In this document: positions 51,397 to 59,912 of the stretch, piece by piece
Layout of the letters: the number at the start of each line of letters is the position of its first letter
How positions within the stretch are numbered: position 1 is the first letter of the stretch
Source of the DNA: Alcaligenaceae bacterium SAGV5
GTDB taxonomy: Bacteria; Pseudomonadota; Gammaproteobacteria; Burkholderiales; Burkholderiaceae_B
Length of the DNA: 64,000 nucleotides
Direction of reading: 5' to 3'
NCBI GenBank assembly: GCA_009360345.1
Contig: SPDP01000009.1
Coordinates: forward strand, 34,911 to 98,910
The notes under the pieces: generated by a model
Told to the model about the DNA's origin: nothing
The model's database searches: none
What the model saw: the letters and a program-made list of their open reading frames with translations, nothing else
Position numbers and translations under genes: made by a program

Positions 51397-52172
51397 CCCA
51401 CCACCACGGCATGGCGCTCGGCGAAGGACGGCGGCTCGGCCGGCGCGTGGCGGCGCTCGAAGCGCGGTGCAAAACGCGCCACGGTCATATGGAGCTTGCC
51501 ACCGAAACCGCTCCGGCGCTCGACCTCGAACCCTGCCGTCCGCAAGGCCCGGCGCACCGCGCCGGCGCTCGCCCAGGTCGCCGCCGTGGCATCCGGCGCG
51601 GCCAGTCTCGCCAACGCCCGCATCAGCGGCTCGGACCACATGTCGGGATTCACGGAGGGCTTGAAGCCATCCAGGAAAAAAGCGTCCGCGCGCAGGACCA
51701 GCCGGGGCACGACCTGTTCGGCCAGCCCGAAGGCCAGGGTCAGCGTCACCTCGCCGCCATCCAGGTCCAGCCGGTGCAGTCCCGGCAAGAGCGGCGGCCA
51801 TTGCGCCAGCAACTGCGCGGCCATGTCCTTCCACCCGGCGGGCAGCCGGGGCTGCAACAGTTCCGCCAGATCCTCGCGGGAGAAAGGATGGGCCTCGATC
51901 GACACCACGTGCAGCCGCCGGCTGCGCCGGGGATCGTCGCGCCATGCCCGCCACAGCGCCAGGAAAGTCAGCCCCAGGCCGAATCCGGTCTCGCACACCG
52001 TAAAACGCTCACGCCCGCGCCATCGCTCCGGCAGCCCGTTGCCCGCCAGGAACACATGGCGAGCCTGCTCCAGCGCTCCCTGGGCGGCATGATAGATATC
52101 GCCGTAGCGCGGGCTGTAGGGCAGGCCATCCTGATCGAAGGCGGGCCGGGAGGGGGTCAGAGGCGTAAACAC
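51397..52172 (-). CDS. mnmC: tRNA 5-methylaminomethyl-2-thiouridine protein MnmC, MnmD domain (C-terminus cut)
   Basis: About 258 residues: the whole methyltransferase (MnmD) domain, with FTVCETGFGLGLTFLALW as the SAM-binding loop and ADAFFLDGFKPSVNPDMWS as the active site. It is followed by ERHAVVVG, where the FAD domain's GxGxxG should begin. There the frame enters the Nextera adapter. In full-length MnmC the FAD-dependent half demodifies cmnm5s2U and the MnmD half methylates nm5s2U at the tRNA wobble position. The cut is technical. Confidence 0.92.
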
Positions 52173-52182
52173 GGCGAGGATG

Positions 52183-52270
52183 ATAACCCCCCCCTACGCC
52201 CTTCGGGCGCCCCCCAGGGGGCGATGCGGGTGGACCGGCGGAGCCGGATCCACCGCATCCTGGGTCTAGT
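52183..52270 (-). repeat. Dispersed intergenic repeat B, copy 2 (inverted)
   Basis: The plus strand reads CCCCCCCTACGCCCTTCGGG, then CGCCCCCCAGGGGGCGATGC, a hairpin (GGACCGGCGGAGCCGGATCC) and CATCCTGGGTC. It is the reverse complement order of copy 1 at 34926-35010. It lies just after the mnmC start and faces copy 3. Confidence 0.7.
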
Positions 52271-52345
52271 ACCTGTTTCTTGGAGTGTGGCGGCGGTGCT
52301 TCGCTGGCTGCCAGCGGTAGCAACCGTGCTTCAGTCCAAGATGCT

Positions 52346-52438
52346 TTCCCTAGACCCAGGAAACCGCGGATCTGGCTTTGCCAGTCCGCCGGTTTCGCCC
52401 CCTGGGGGGCGCGCGTCAGCGCGTAGGGGGGGACTCTC
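52346..52438 (+). repeat. Dispersed intergenic repeat B, copy 3
   Basis: The plus strand reads CTAGACCCAGGAAACCGCGG, a hairpin core (GGCTTTGCC), CCGCCGGTTTCGCCCCCTGG and GGGGCGCGCGTCAGCGCGTA, ending in a G run. It has the same order as copy 1 and is inverted relative to copy 2, 75 bases away. With copy 2 it fills the 329-base gap between mnmC and suhB. Confidence 0.7.
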
Positions 52439-52497
52439 TCTAGGGGACTCTCTCTAGGGGACCCTCTCCAGGGGTACACTCTCTAGGCGTACACTCC
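52428..52497 (+). repeat. Short tandem repeats just upstream of suhB
   Basis: About five units of 14-15 bases follow each other: GGGGACTCTCTCTA twice, then GGGGACCCTCTCCA, GGGGTACACTCTCTA and GGCGTACACTCC. They end 4 bases before the suhB ATG, so they are in its leader. The array could vary in copy number. Confidence 0.75.
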
Positions 52498-52501
52498 TTC
52501 C

Positions 52502-53386
52502 ATGAGCATCCCCGCAGCCCCGACCATGGACAAACCCGTGCCGCTGGATCTCTTCAAGGCGCTCGAAGCCGCCGTCACCGCTGCTCACGCGGGCGCCGCG
52601 ATCCTTCAGGCCTACGCGCACAAGCGCTCGGAACTGGTCATCGACCTGAAGGCCCGCAACGATCTGGTCTCGCAGGCCGACCGCGAGGCCGAGATCGCGA
52701 TCATCGAGGTCCTGCGCGCGCACACGCCGCAATACGGCATCGTGGCCGAGGAAACAGGCGGCTCGCCGTCGGGCCCCGCCAGTTGGTACATCGACCCGCT
52801 GGACGGCACCACGAACTTCGTCCACGCCATTCCCCACTACGCCGTCTCGATCGCGCTGGTCGCCCAGGAAGGCTGCGGCATCGCCTTCGAAGAGGCCCGG
52901 TCCGAGCCCGGGCCCGTGGTGGGCGTGATCTACGATCCCTGCCGCGAAGAGATGTTCACGTCGGTCCGGGGCGTGGGCGCCTGGCTCAATAGCCATCGCA
53001 TCCAGTGCTCGCGCACCGGGGCCCTGGCCGACGCCCTGCTGGCCACGGGCTTTCCCTACAGCGACATGTCTTTCACCGAGAACTACCTGCCCATGCTGCG
53101 CGACGCCATGCACGGCACGCGCGGCGTGCGCCGCAACGGCGCGGCGGCGCTCGACCTGGCCTGGGTGGCCTGCGGACGCTTCGACGGCTACTGGGAACTG
53201 CGGCTCAAGCCGTGGGACGTCGCCGCCGGCACGCTGCTGGTACGCGAAGCCGGCGGACTGGCTTTCGATCCGTTCGGCCAGGCGGCGTGGCCCGAGCAGG
53301 GCAACATCGTCGCGGGCGGCCCGGGCGTGGCCAAGGCCCTGCACGACCTGATCGGCCCCAACCTCAAGGCCGCCGGCGCGGCCTGA
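52502..53386 (+). CDS. suhB: Inositol monophosphatase family protein
   Basis: A 294-residue magnesium-dependent phosphatase. The two family signatures are IDPLDGTTNFVH (metal ligands) and KPWDVAAGTLLVREAGG. In bacteria SuhB also joins the rRNA antitermination complex. There may be more than one such gene in the genome, so the symbol is tentative. The leader holds a tandem repeat array; an in-frame ATG at 52526 is an alternative start (MDKPVPLDLFKAL). Confidence 0.85.
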   Translation: MSIPAAPTMDKPVPLDLFKALEAAVTAAHAGAAILQAYAHKRSELVIDLKARNDLVSQADREAEIAIIEVLRAHTPQYGIVAEETGGSPSGPASWYIDPLDGTTNFVHAIPHYAVSIALVAQEGCGIAFEEARSEPGPVVGVIYDPCREEMFTSVRGVGAWLNSHRIQCSRTGALADALLATGFPYSDMSFTENYLPMLRDAMHGTRGVRRNGAAALDLAWVACGRFDGYWELRLKPWDVAAGTLLVREAGGLAFDPFGQAAWPEQGNIVAGGPGVAKALHDLIGPNLKAAGAA

Positions 53387-53399
53387 AAACGAAAGCCGG

Positions 53400-54755
53400 T
53401 CAGCGCACGACCATCAGGCCGATGCGTACCTGGGACTTGGCGCGCACGTTGTAGTCCAGCAGGGTTTCGCCATAGCCGTTGAAATACTGCACGTGCAGGA
53501 AACCGTTCAGGCGGCCCAGGCCCAGTTTGCGCAGCGGATAGGCCATGTCCAGTTGCAGCGACCCCTTCTCGTGGCCCTTGCGCACCAGCGCCGACACCAT
53601 CAGGCCGTCGTCCTTGGCCCAGCGCAGTTGGTAGTCGACGTGGCCCCGGTAGTCGGCGATGTCCGGATTCCCCTCGCGGGTCATGTAGTACTTGATCTTG
53701 GGACCGAAGCTCAAGGTGCTGCCATCGTCCAGGCGGTAGCGCAGCGTGGGCCGCGCATACAGCGAGTTGATGGCGCGCGAGGTATCGCCGTCGCGGCCGT
53801 TGGACTCGTGCTCGAAGCCGCCATCGAAGCCGAGCGACTTGCGGCGGTCCCGCGACTCCCAGACCCGGTCCGACAGCCAGAAGACCGCCGGACGATAGCT
53901 GCTGTCGCGGAACGGCGCGGAGTTCTCGCCTATGTCCCACAGCGAGGTCTGGCTATAGCCCAGGTACAGGTTGTTGAGGAAACCGGTTTCCTCGCCGTCG
54001 CGGGGCTGGAACAGCCGGAACTTCAGGCTGATCTGGAAGCGCGCGTTCAGGTTGGGCCGGGCGCCCAGGCTGAAGTACACGGGCTCGTAGGGCGACAAGG
54101 CGCTGCGGAAGCGGCTCAGCACATCGTGCTCGTCGTTGCCCGGGGCGGCGGCTTGCGCCGGCGCCGGCCCCGACAGCGCGGTGCTGCCCGGCCCCGACCC
54201 GGCCGAAATGCCACTGACCGCGGCCAGCACGCCGTCGTCCGGCACTTGCGGCACGGCGCCGGGCGCGCGCGGGTCGATGATGGGACCGATCGCGGGCGAG
54301 CCGACGATGGCGCCTTTCTCGGCGGGCGTCGCGTCCAGCGCCAACAGCACGGGCTCGCCCTCGACCGCGATGGCCTGCAGGCCGCGCGCCTGCTCCGGCA
54401 CCACCGCCGACCAGGTCGCGCGCGAGAACTGGCCCACGGGAATTTGCAGCACGGCGGCGCCGCCGTCGAGCCGCGCGGGCGCCCGCACGACGCGGCCGGT
54501 CGCGTCCCGCCACTGCAGCACCAGTTCACGCGGCGCGTCCCAGGTCGCCGTGGCATTGCCGTCGTTGAAGAACATGGCCTCGATGCGCACGGTTTCGCCG
54601 GGCCCGGCCTGGATGCGGTCCAGCTTGAAGGTCACGCCCGCATTCGCCGGCAACGGCGCGATGGCCATCAAGGCGAGCAGGCTCGCCGGCGCGAATGCAC
54701 GGCGCAGAAAGCCATGCTGCGCATGGCGACGATGACCAGCCATCCGACCCGGCAT
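53400..54755 (-). CDS. pldA: Outer-membrane phospholipase A with extra N-terminal domain
   Basis: A 451-residue protein: signal peptide (ending PANA), a beta-sandwich-like region (about 40-150), a linker, and a 12-strand barrel from about residue 225. The catalytic His-Ser lies in GGFEHESNGRDGDTSRAINS, followed by SLYARPTLRY, as in PldA. E. coli PldA is about 290 residues, so the N-terminal 160 residues are an addition. It hydrolyses phospholipids misplaced in the outer leaflet. Confidence 0.85.
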   Translation of the reverse strand: MPGRMAGHRRHAQHGFLRRAFAPASLLALMAIAPLPANAGVTFKLDRIQAGPGETVRIEAMFFNDGNATATWDAPRELVLQWRDATGRVVRAPARLDGGAAVLQIPVGQFSRATWSAVVPEQARGLQAIAVEGEPVLLALDATPAEKGAIVGSPAIGPIIDPRAPGAVPQVPDDGVLAAVSGISAGSGPGSTALSGPAPAQAAAPGNDEHDVLSRFRSALSPYEPVYFSLGARPNLNARFQISLKFRLFQPRDGEETGFLNNLYLGYSQTSLWDIGENSAPFRDSSYRPAVFWLSDRVWESRDRRKSLGFDGGFEHESNGRDGDTSRAINSLYARPTLRYRLDDGSTLSFGPKIKYYMTREGNPDIADYRGHVDYQLRWAKDDGLMVSALVRKGHEKGSLQLDMAYPLRKLGLGRLNGFLHVQYFNGYGETLLDYNVRAKSQVRIGLMVVR

Positions 54756-54844
54756 GTGGACTCCCGAACGATGCCCGCGACGGGGCAGACGCCGCCATTG
54801 TAGGGGCAGGCGGAAGCCGGCGAGCGCCCGGCCCCCGGCCCCGG

Positions 54845-54891
54845 TGCCCCGGACAAGACCGGGTCAAGAACATGAAGGTCGATTCAGCCTA
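54845..54891 (-). repeat. Dispersed intergenic repeat A, copy 4
   Basis: On the minus strand the copy starts at the fadD stop codon with TAGGCTGAATCGACCTTC, then GTTCTTGACCC and a short hairpin (CCCGG...CCGGG). It is a short copy without the inner module seen in copies 1-3. Confidence 0.65.
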
Positions 54892-55750
54892 GTGCGATGG
54901 CTCGGCAGGCGCCCTCAACTCCCGCCGCAGGATCTTGCCCACGTTGGTCTTGGGCAGCTCCGACCGGAACTCCACGTAGCGCGGCCGCTTGTAGCCGGTC
55001 AGGCGATCACGGCAGAAGGCCTTCAGGTCCTGCTCGGTCAGTGCCGGATCGCGCTTGACCACGACCACCTTCACCGCTTCGCCGGAATGCTCGTCGGGCA
55101 CGCCGATGGCGGCGCACTCCAGCACCCCCGGATGCTGCGACACCACGGCCTCGACCTCGTTGGGGTACACGTTGAAGCCCGACACCAGGATCATGTCCTT
55201 CTTGCGATCAACGATACGGATGTAGCCACGCTCGTCCATGATGCCGATGTCGCCGGTCTTGAAGAATCCGTCCGCCGTCATGACGCGGGCGGTCTCCTCG
55301 GGCATGTTCCAGTAGCCCGGCATGACCTGCGGCCCCCGCAGCGCGATCTCGCCGCGCTCGCCGATGGGCAGCGGCGCGCCGTCATCGTCCAGTATCGCCG
55401 CCTCGGTCGACGGCAGCGGAATGCCGATGGTGCCGGAATATTCCTTGATGTCGATGGGCGTGCAGCAGGCCACCGGCGAAGTCTCGGACAGGCCGTAGCC
55501 CTCGCACAGGGGCGACTTGGTCACCTCGACCCAGCGGTCGGCCACCGCCTTCTGCACCGCCATGCCGCCGCCCACGCTCACGCGCAGGCACGAGAAATCG
55601 AGCGACCGGAATTTCTCGTTGTGCAGCAGGGCGTTGAACAGCGTGTTGACCCCGGGAAACAGCGTGAAGCGGTAGCCCGACAACGTCCGGACCAGGTCGG
55701 GAATGTCGCGCGGGTTGGGCACCATCACGTTGCGCCGCCGGTACTGCCCG
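54889..55750 (-). CDS. fadD: Long-chain acyl-CoA ligase FadD, C-terminal part
   Basis: About 285 residues of an AMP-forming acyl-CoA synthetase. Motifs are YGLSETSPVACCTP (adenine-binding), GEIALRGPQVMPGYW, FFKTGDIGIMDERGYIRIVD and DRKKDMILVSGFNVYPNEVE, with the terminal catalytic Lys in TNVGKILRREL. The upstream half with the P-loop is missing: the frame becomes non-coding near 55750, where a different gene's leader begins. The TAG stop coincides with repeat A. Confidence 0.88.
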
Positions 55751-55762
55751 GTATCATGATTT
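55742..55762. other. Joint upstream of truncated fadD
   Basis: The fadD frame (minus) loses similarity after reading QYRRRNVMVPNP in reverse direction, near CCGGTATCATGAT. The following AT-richer DNA is the leader of the hydrolase gene at 55895. No adapter is present, so the exact point is uncertain by some bases. Confidence 0.55.
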
Positions 55763-55894
55763 TTCCAGAAGAGGAATCGATACCGATAAGTAACAATGGC
55801 CGGGGCATGGTTCCCGGCCGGCGTCCCCGCGGGCCGGGTGGGTTCCCCCGGGACATGGGTTATCGTCGCTACATTGGCGCCACGGAGAAATCGT

Positions 55895-57049
55895 GTGAGT
55901 GAGTCCGGGAAACAGCAGGGGGAAACCAGGCCGCCGGTCGGGTTTCGCGAAATGGCCACCCAGGGCGGGCATCGCCTGGGCGTGGCCACGCTCGATGCCC
56001 AGGCGACGCTGAACGCCTTGTCGCTGGAAATGGCGGACCTGCTCGCGGCTCGCCTGGATGCCTGGGCCGCCGATCCGGCCATCGCGCTGGTGGTGCTGGA
56101 GGGCGAGGGGCGGGCGCTATGCGCCGGCGGCGACCTGCGAAGCGTGTACCGCGAGATGCACGACCACCGGGGCGACGGCCCGCCGCGCCGCGTCGCGCGC
56201 TTCTTCGAGCGGGAATATGGCCTGAACCACGCCATCCACGTCTACCCCAAGCCCTTGCTGTGCTGGGGCGGCGGCATCGTCATGGGCGGGGGCATGGGTC
56301 TGATGATGGGGGCCAGCCACCGAGTCGTCACCGAAACTTCGCGCCTGGCCATGCCCGAGATCGTCATCGGCCTGTTTCCCGACGTGGGCATGTCGTGGGC
56401 CCTGAACCGCATGCCCGGCAAGTCGGGGCTGTTCCTGGGGCTGACCGGCGCCACGCTGCAAGCGGCCGACGCGTTGTTCGCCGGCTGGGCCGACTATCAC
56501 ATTCCGCAGAGCCGCAAGCAGCAGGTGCTGGATGCGCTGGCCCGGCAGGATTGGGCCGGCGAGCGGCGGACGGACGACCTGCTGCTGCACGACGTGCTCG
56601 ATGCCTGCCATGTCGCGCCGGAACCCGCGCAGGGGCCGCTGCGACGCAATCTGGATACCGTGGCGGCGCTGTGCAGGGCGCCGACGCTGGACGATGTCAT
56701 CGGCGCCATTCTTCAATACGAGGGCGCGGATCCCTGGCTGGAAGGGGCGCGCGATGCCCTCGCCAAGGGCTCTCCCAGCACCGCCCGGCTGGCCTGGGAG
56801 TTGCAGCGGCGCACGCGCCACATGTCGCTGGCCCAGGTCTTCCAGCTGGAGTACCAGGTTGCCCTGTGGTGCTGCACCCGCGGCGATTTCCAGGAAGGCA
56901 TCCGGGCCCTGCTGATCGACAAGGACCGCCAGCCCGCCTGGAAGGCCACCCATGGAACCGAGGTCGGGACAGCCTGGGCGGACAAGGCCTTCCGCGACAT
57001 GGCCGCGGATTTTCCCGTGCCTGCCTCGCTGCGGACGCTGGCCGGATAG
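55895..57049 (+). CDS. 3-hydroxyisobutyryl-CoA hydrolase/enoyl-CoA hydratase-like protein
   Basis: A 384-residue crotonase-superfamily protein of HIBCH type. Landmarks are GEGRALCAGGDLRSVY, GGGIVMGGGMGLMMGASH and AMPEIVIGLFPDVGMSWALN. HIBCH acts in valine catabolism, cleaving the thioester. The C-terminal extension (about 270-384), including WELQRRTRHMSLAQVFQLEY, is usual in this group. The GTG at 55895 is preceded by CGGAGAA; ATG 55951 is possible but would drop PPVGFRE. Confidence 0.85.
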   Translation: MSESGKQQGETRPPVGFREMATQGGHRLGVATLDAQATLNALSLEMADLLAARLDAWAADPAIALVVLEGEGRALCAGGDLRSVYREMHDHRGDGPPRRVARFFEREYGLNHAIHVYPKPLLCWGGGIVMGGGMGLMMGASHRVVTETSRLAMPEIVIGLFPDVGMSWALNRMPGKSGLFLGLTGATLQAADALFAGWADYHIPQSRKQQVLDALARQDWAGERRTDDLLLHDVLDACHVAPEPAQGPLRRNLDTVAALCRAPTLDDVIGAILQYEGADPWLEGARDALAKGSPSTARLAWELQRRTRHMSLAQVFQLEYQVALWCCTRGDFQEGIRALLIDKDRQPAWKATHGTEVGTAWADKAFRDMAADFPVPASLRTLAG

Positions 57050-57067
57050 CGTCCGCGCCCAGCCGCC

Positions 57068-57757
57068 ATGTCCCGGTCCGAACGGCTGTTTGCCTTGCTC
57101 CAGGCCCTGCGGCGCCGCAAGCGGCCGGTCAGCGGCAAGCTGCTGGCCGGGGAGCTGGGCGTGAGCCTGCGTACGCTCTATCGCGACATCGCCAGCCTGC
57201 AGGCCCTGGGCGCGCAGATCGAGGGCGAGCCCGGCCTGGGCTACGTGCTCAAGCCGGGTTTCCTGCTGCCGCCCATGATGTTCTCGGAAGAAGAGATCGA
57301 GGCCCTGGTGCTGGGATCGCGCTGGGTGGCCCGCCGCACCGACGAACCGCTGGCCTGGGCCGCCCGCAACGCGCTGGCCAAGATCGCGGCCGTGCTCCCC
57401 GACGACCTGCGCCACGGCCTGGACACCTCCGCGCTGCTGGTGGGCCCCGCGGCCCCGCGGGAACAGGTGGACCTGTCCGAGATCCGCCGCGCGATCCGCG
57501 CCGAGCACAAGCTCGACATCGTCTATCGCGATGGCGGCGGCGCCGCCTCGCAGCGCCTCATCTGGCCATTCGGCCTGGGGTTCTTCGAGCAGTCGCGCGT
57601 GGTGCTGGGCTGGTGCGAGCTGCGGCAGGATTTCCGCCATTTCCGCACCGACCGCATCCAGGCCATGAGCGCCACCGGCCTGCGCTACCCGCGCCGGCGC
57701 CAGGCCTTGCTCAAGGCGTGGCGCGAGAAAGAGGGCATTCCCCCGCAAGAAGTTTGA
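57068..57757 (+). CDS. YafY-type regulator with HTH and WYL domains
   Basis: A 229-residue regulator with a DeoR-like HTH (LAGELGVSLRTLYRDIASLQ) at residues 25-45 and a WYL domain (AEHKLDIVYRDGGG, then FEQSRVVLGWCELRQDFRHF, then RTDRIQAM). WYL domains sense nucleic-acid or small ligands. It is followed by a glyoxalase-fold gene and is probably its regulator. Confidence 0.88.
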   Translation: MSRSERLFALLQALRRRKRPVSGKLLAGELGVSLRTLYRDIASLQALGAQIEGEPGLGYVLKPGFLLPPMMFSEEEIEALVLGSRWVARRTDEPLAWAARNALAKIAAVLPDDLRHGLDTSALLVGPAAPREQVDLSEIRRAIRAEHKLDIVYRDGGGAASQRLIWPFGLGFFEQSRVVLGWCELRQDFRHFRTDRIQAMSATGLRYPRRRQALLKAWREKEGIPPQEV

Positions 57758-57821
57758 TGCTGACAGAAATTGGCAGTATGGATCGCTATCCTGGACACGC
57801 CTTTCAACCAGGAGCGGCATC

Positions 57822-58196
57822 ATGAATCATCCGAACTTCGTCATTCTCTACGTCGATCAACCCGAGGCCAGCGGCCGCTTCTACGCGGACCTGCTGGGCG
57901 CCCGCCCGATCGAGTCCTCGCCCACCTTCGTGCTGTTCATGCTGGACACCGGCCTGATGCTCGGCCTGTGGTCCCGGCACACGGTGGAGCCGCCGGCCGG
58001 CGCACCGGCCGGCGGCAGCGAGATCGTCTTCCGCATGGAAAGCTACGACGCCGTCGATGCGCGCTGCGCGGACTGGACGGCGCGCGGCATTCCGCTGCTC
58101 ATGCCGCCCGCGACCCTGGAGTTCGGCCGCTCCTTCGTCGCGCGGGATCCGGATGGGCATCGCCTGCGTGTGTTCGCCCCCGAAGCGGCACGATAG
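57822..58196 (+). CDS. VOC-family (glyoxalase/bleomycin resistance fold) protein
   Basis: A 124-residue protein with two beta-alpha-beta-beta-beta units (FVILYVDQPEASGRFYADLL, and FVARDPDGHRLRVFAP). Metal ligands are partly conserved (the terminal DPDGHRL). It belongs to the large VOC superfamily, whose members are lyases, dioxygenases or drug-binding proteins. It lies 64 bases after the WYL regulator on the same strand. The function is unknown. Confidence 0.8.
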   Translation: MNHPNFVILYVDQPEASGRFYADLLGARPIESSPTFVLFMLDTGLMLGLWSRHTVEPPAGAPAGGSEIVFRMESYDAVDARCADWTARGIPLLMPPATLEFGRSFVARDPDGHRLRVFAPEAAR

Positions 58197-58199
58197 CCT

Positions 58200-59909
58200 T
58201 CAGTTACTGGCCGGGATGATGGGCAGGGTCAGATAGGATGCCTTTCCCGGCCCGCTGTACAGGGTGGTGCGGCCCTGGAAATCCTGGCCGCCGCGATCCG
58301 TGGGGTCGGTGTGGGTGAGCCGTCCCTTGATGCCTTCGAATTCGAAATCCTTGCCCTGTATCGTCAGGCGCAGGCGGTAGCCGCGCGGGATGACAATGGA
58401 GGTGGGCCAGATTTCGAGGTCCAGGGGATAGGCGGTACCGGGTTCGATCTTCTGGATGTCGTCGTGGGCATGGAAGATCCGGTAAGGCATGGACATCTGT
58501 TCGTCTACCTTGCGGTGCGACGCGCGCAGCCATCCCCGGGTCAGCGGCGTGGGTTCGTGGGCGCCGTCGAAGACGATTTCCTTGCCGTCGGGATCGAAGA
58601 GCCGGAGGACGGCGAAGAGGTCGGCATCCCGGGTAGAGGAGGAGACCCAGATGCGCAACGGGATGAAGCCGGTGATCTCGGTCGCGGCTTCGAAGGCGGG
58701 GGTCGTGAAGTCCAGGCGGTCCTGCTGGGCCTGGAAGCCGGCGTGGGTGTCTTGGGCGGGGGCGGCGGTGTCGAGGGTCGCATTGCCGGGATGCAGGTAG
58801 AACCTGGTCCACTGGGTGCGCGCGAGCGGGAACTCGTGTTCGGCGCGGCGGGTTTCGCCGTCTATGGTGCGGATGGACAGCAGGACGGGCGGGGTCTGGT
58901 CCCAGCCATTGGGCAGGCCTTTCAGGAAGTGGTCGAAGAACTGTTTTTGCAGCGCGATGTAGCGAGGCAGGTAGAAGCTCTCGTAGTGGGTGCCGATATG
59001 CATGGACAACCATTTCTGGGTAGAGCCGGCGCGCAGATAGCCTTCGATGTTGCCGCGCAAATGGTTGCCGGGGCCGCCCCAGTTGCCGGCGGACAGGACG
59101 GGGACGGCGATGCGGGAAAGGTCGGGCGTGCGTTCCTTGTGCCAGGCGTCGCACAAGCCGTGCCGCGCCATTTCCGCGGGGTAGTCGCTGCGGTTGGCGG
59201 CCAGCAAGGCTGCGCTCAGCACGGGGCCGGTGGTGGGCTGGCCGTCGTCGCGGTCGCGGTACGGGGTATCGCCGTTGCCGTGCTGGTTGGACAGCACCTG
59301 CTTGGGCCACCATGAGTTGAGGAAGCCGTTGCTGCGGATGCCGCCGTGGTAGCCATAGTCGCGGTAGTGATCGGATCGGCCCTCCCAGGGCACGATGGCG
59401 GCCAGGTGCCTGGGACGCAGCGCGGCGACACGCCATTGGGTGGCGGCGTAGTAAGAGATGCCGATCAGGCCGACCTTGCCGTTGCTCCACGATTGGGTGC
59501 CGGCCCATTCGATGGCGTCGCGGTAGTCCTGGATTTCGCGCGGCGACATGGGGTCGAGGTAGCCCGGCGACTTGCCGCTGCCGCGGGCGTCGACGTGGAT
59601 GACCACGTAACCGTCGGGCACCCATCGCTCGGGGTCGACGGTTTCCCAACGCAGGTAGCGGCCGGTCGAGCCGTCCTGGCACAGGCCGGGATGCAGGCGT
59701 TGCAGTTTTTCCCATTGCGGCTTGAAGCCGTCGGCAAAATGAACGTCTTTGCCGTAGACCCCTTGCGCCATGACGACCGGGTAGCGCCCTGGTTCGGCGG
59801 GGCGAAAGACGTTCGCTTTCAGGATGGTGCCGTCGTCCATCGGGATGTCGACGTCTTTCTCGAAGACGAGCGTATGGGGGGCGGCAGGGTTCGGGGCGCG
59901 TATCCCCAC
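58200..59909 (-). CDS. CocE/NonD-family hydrolase (start uncertain at a joint)
   Basis: A 569-residue alpha/beta hydrolase of the X-Pro dipeptidyl-peptidase/cocaine-esterase type. The nucleophile Ser lies in GKVGLIGISYYAATQWRVAA, the N-terminal domain has MDDGTILKANVFRPAEPGRY, and the C-terminal jelly roll includes TRGWLRASHRK. The substrate may be an ester or amide of an acyl donor. The only start in frame is a GTG at 59909, which lies in the joint with the Bug gene, so the true N-terminus may be missing. Confidence 0.82.
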   Translation of the reverse strand: MGIRAPNPAAPHTLVFEKDVDIPMDDGTILKANVFRPAEPGRYPVVMAQGVYGKDVHFADGFKPQWEKLQRLHPGLCQDGSTGRYLRWETVDPERWVPDGYVVIHVDARGSGKSPGYLDPMSPREIQDYRDAIEWAGTQSWSNGKVGLIGISYYAATQWRVAALRPRHLAAIVPWEGRSDHYRDYGYHGGIRSNGFLNSWWPKQVLSNQHGNGDTPYRDRDDGQPTTGPVLSAALLAANRSDYPAEMARHGLCDAWHKERTPDLSRIAVPVLSAGNWGGPGNHLRGNIEGYLRAGSTQKWLSMHIGTHYESFYLPRYIALQKQFFDHFLKGLPNGWDQTPPVLLSIRTIDGETRRAEHEFPLARTQWTRFYLHPGNATLDTAAPAQDTHAGFQAQQDRLDFTTPAFEAATEITGFIPLRIWVSSSTRDADLFAVLRLFDPDGKEIVFDGAHEPTPLTRGWLRASHRKVDEQMSMPYRIFHAHDDIQKIEPGTAYPLDLEIWPTSIVIPRGYRLRLTIQGKDFEFEGIKGRLTHTDPTDRGGQDFQGRTTLYSGPGKASYLTLPIIPASN

Positions 59910-59912
59910 CAG
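59895..59912. other. Joint between CocE-type hydrolase and truncated Bug gene
   Basis: The Bug frame reads EGWWGYAPR and then becomes unrelated (RTLPPP), while the hydrolase frame starts inside the same bases. The shared word GGGGATACGCGCCCC fits both. No adapter is seen. A join on a short shared word is likely. Confidence 0.65.

Noticed and set aside
51268..52172. A natural single-domain MnmD enzyme
   Set aside because: The similarity continues up to the FAD motif start and is cut by a Nextera adapter, so a full MnmC was intended.
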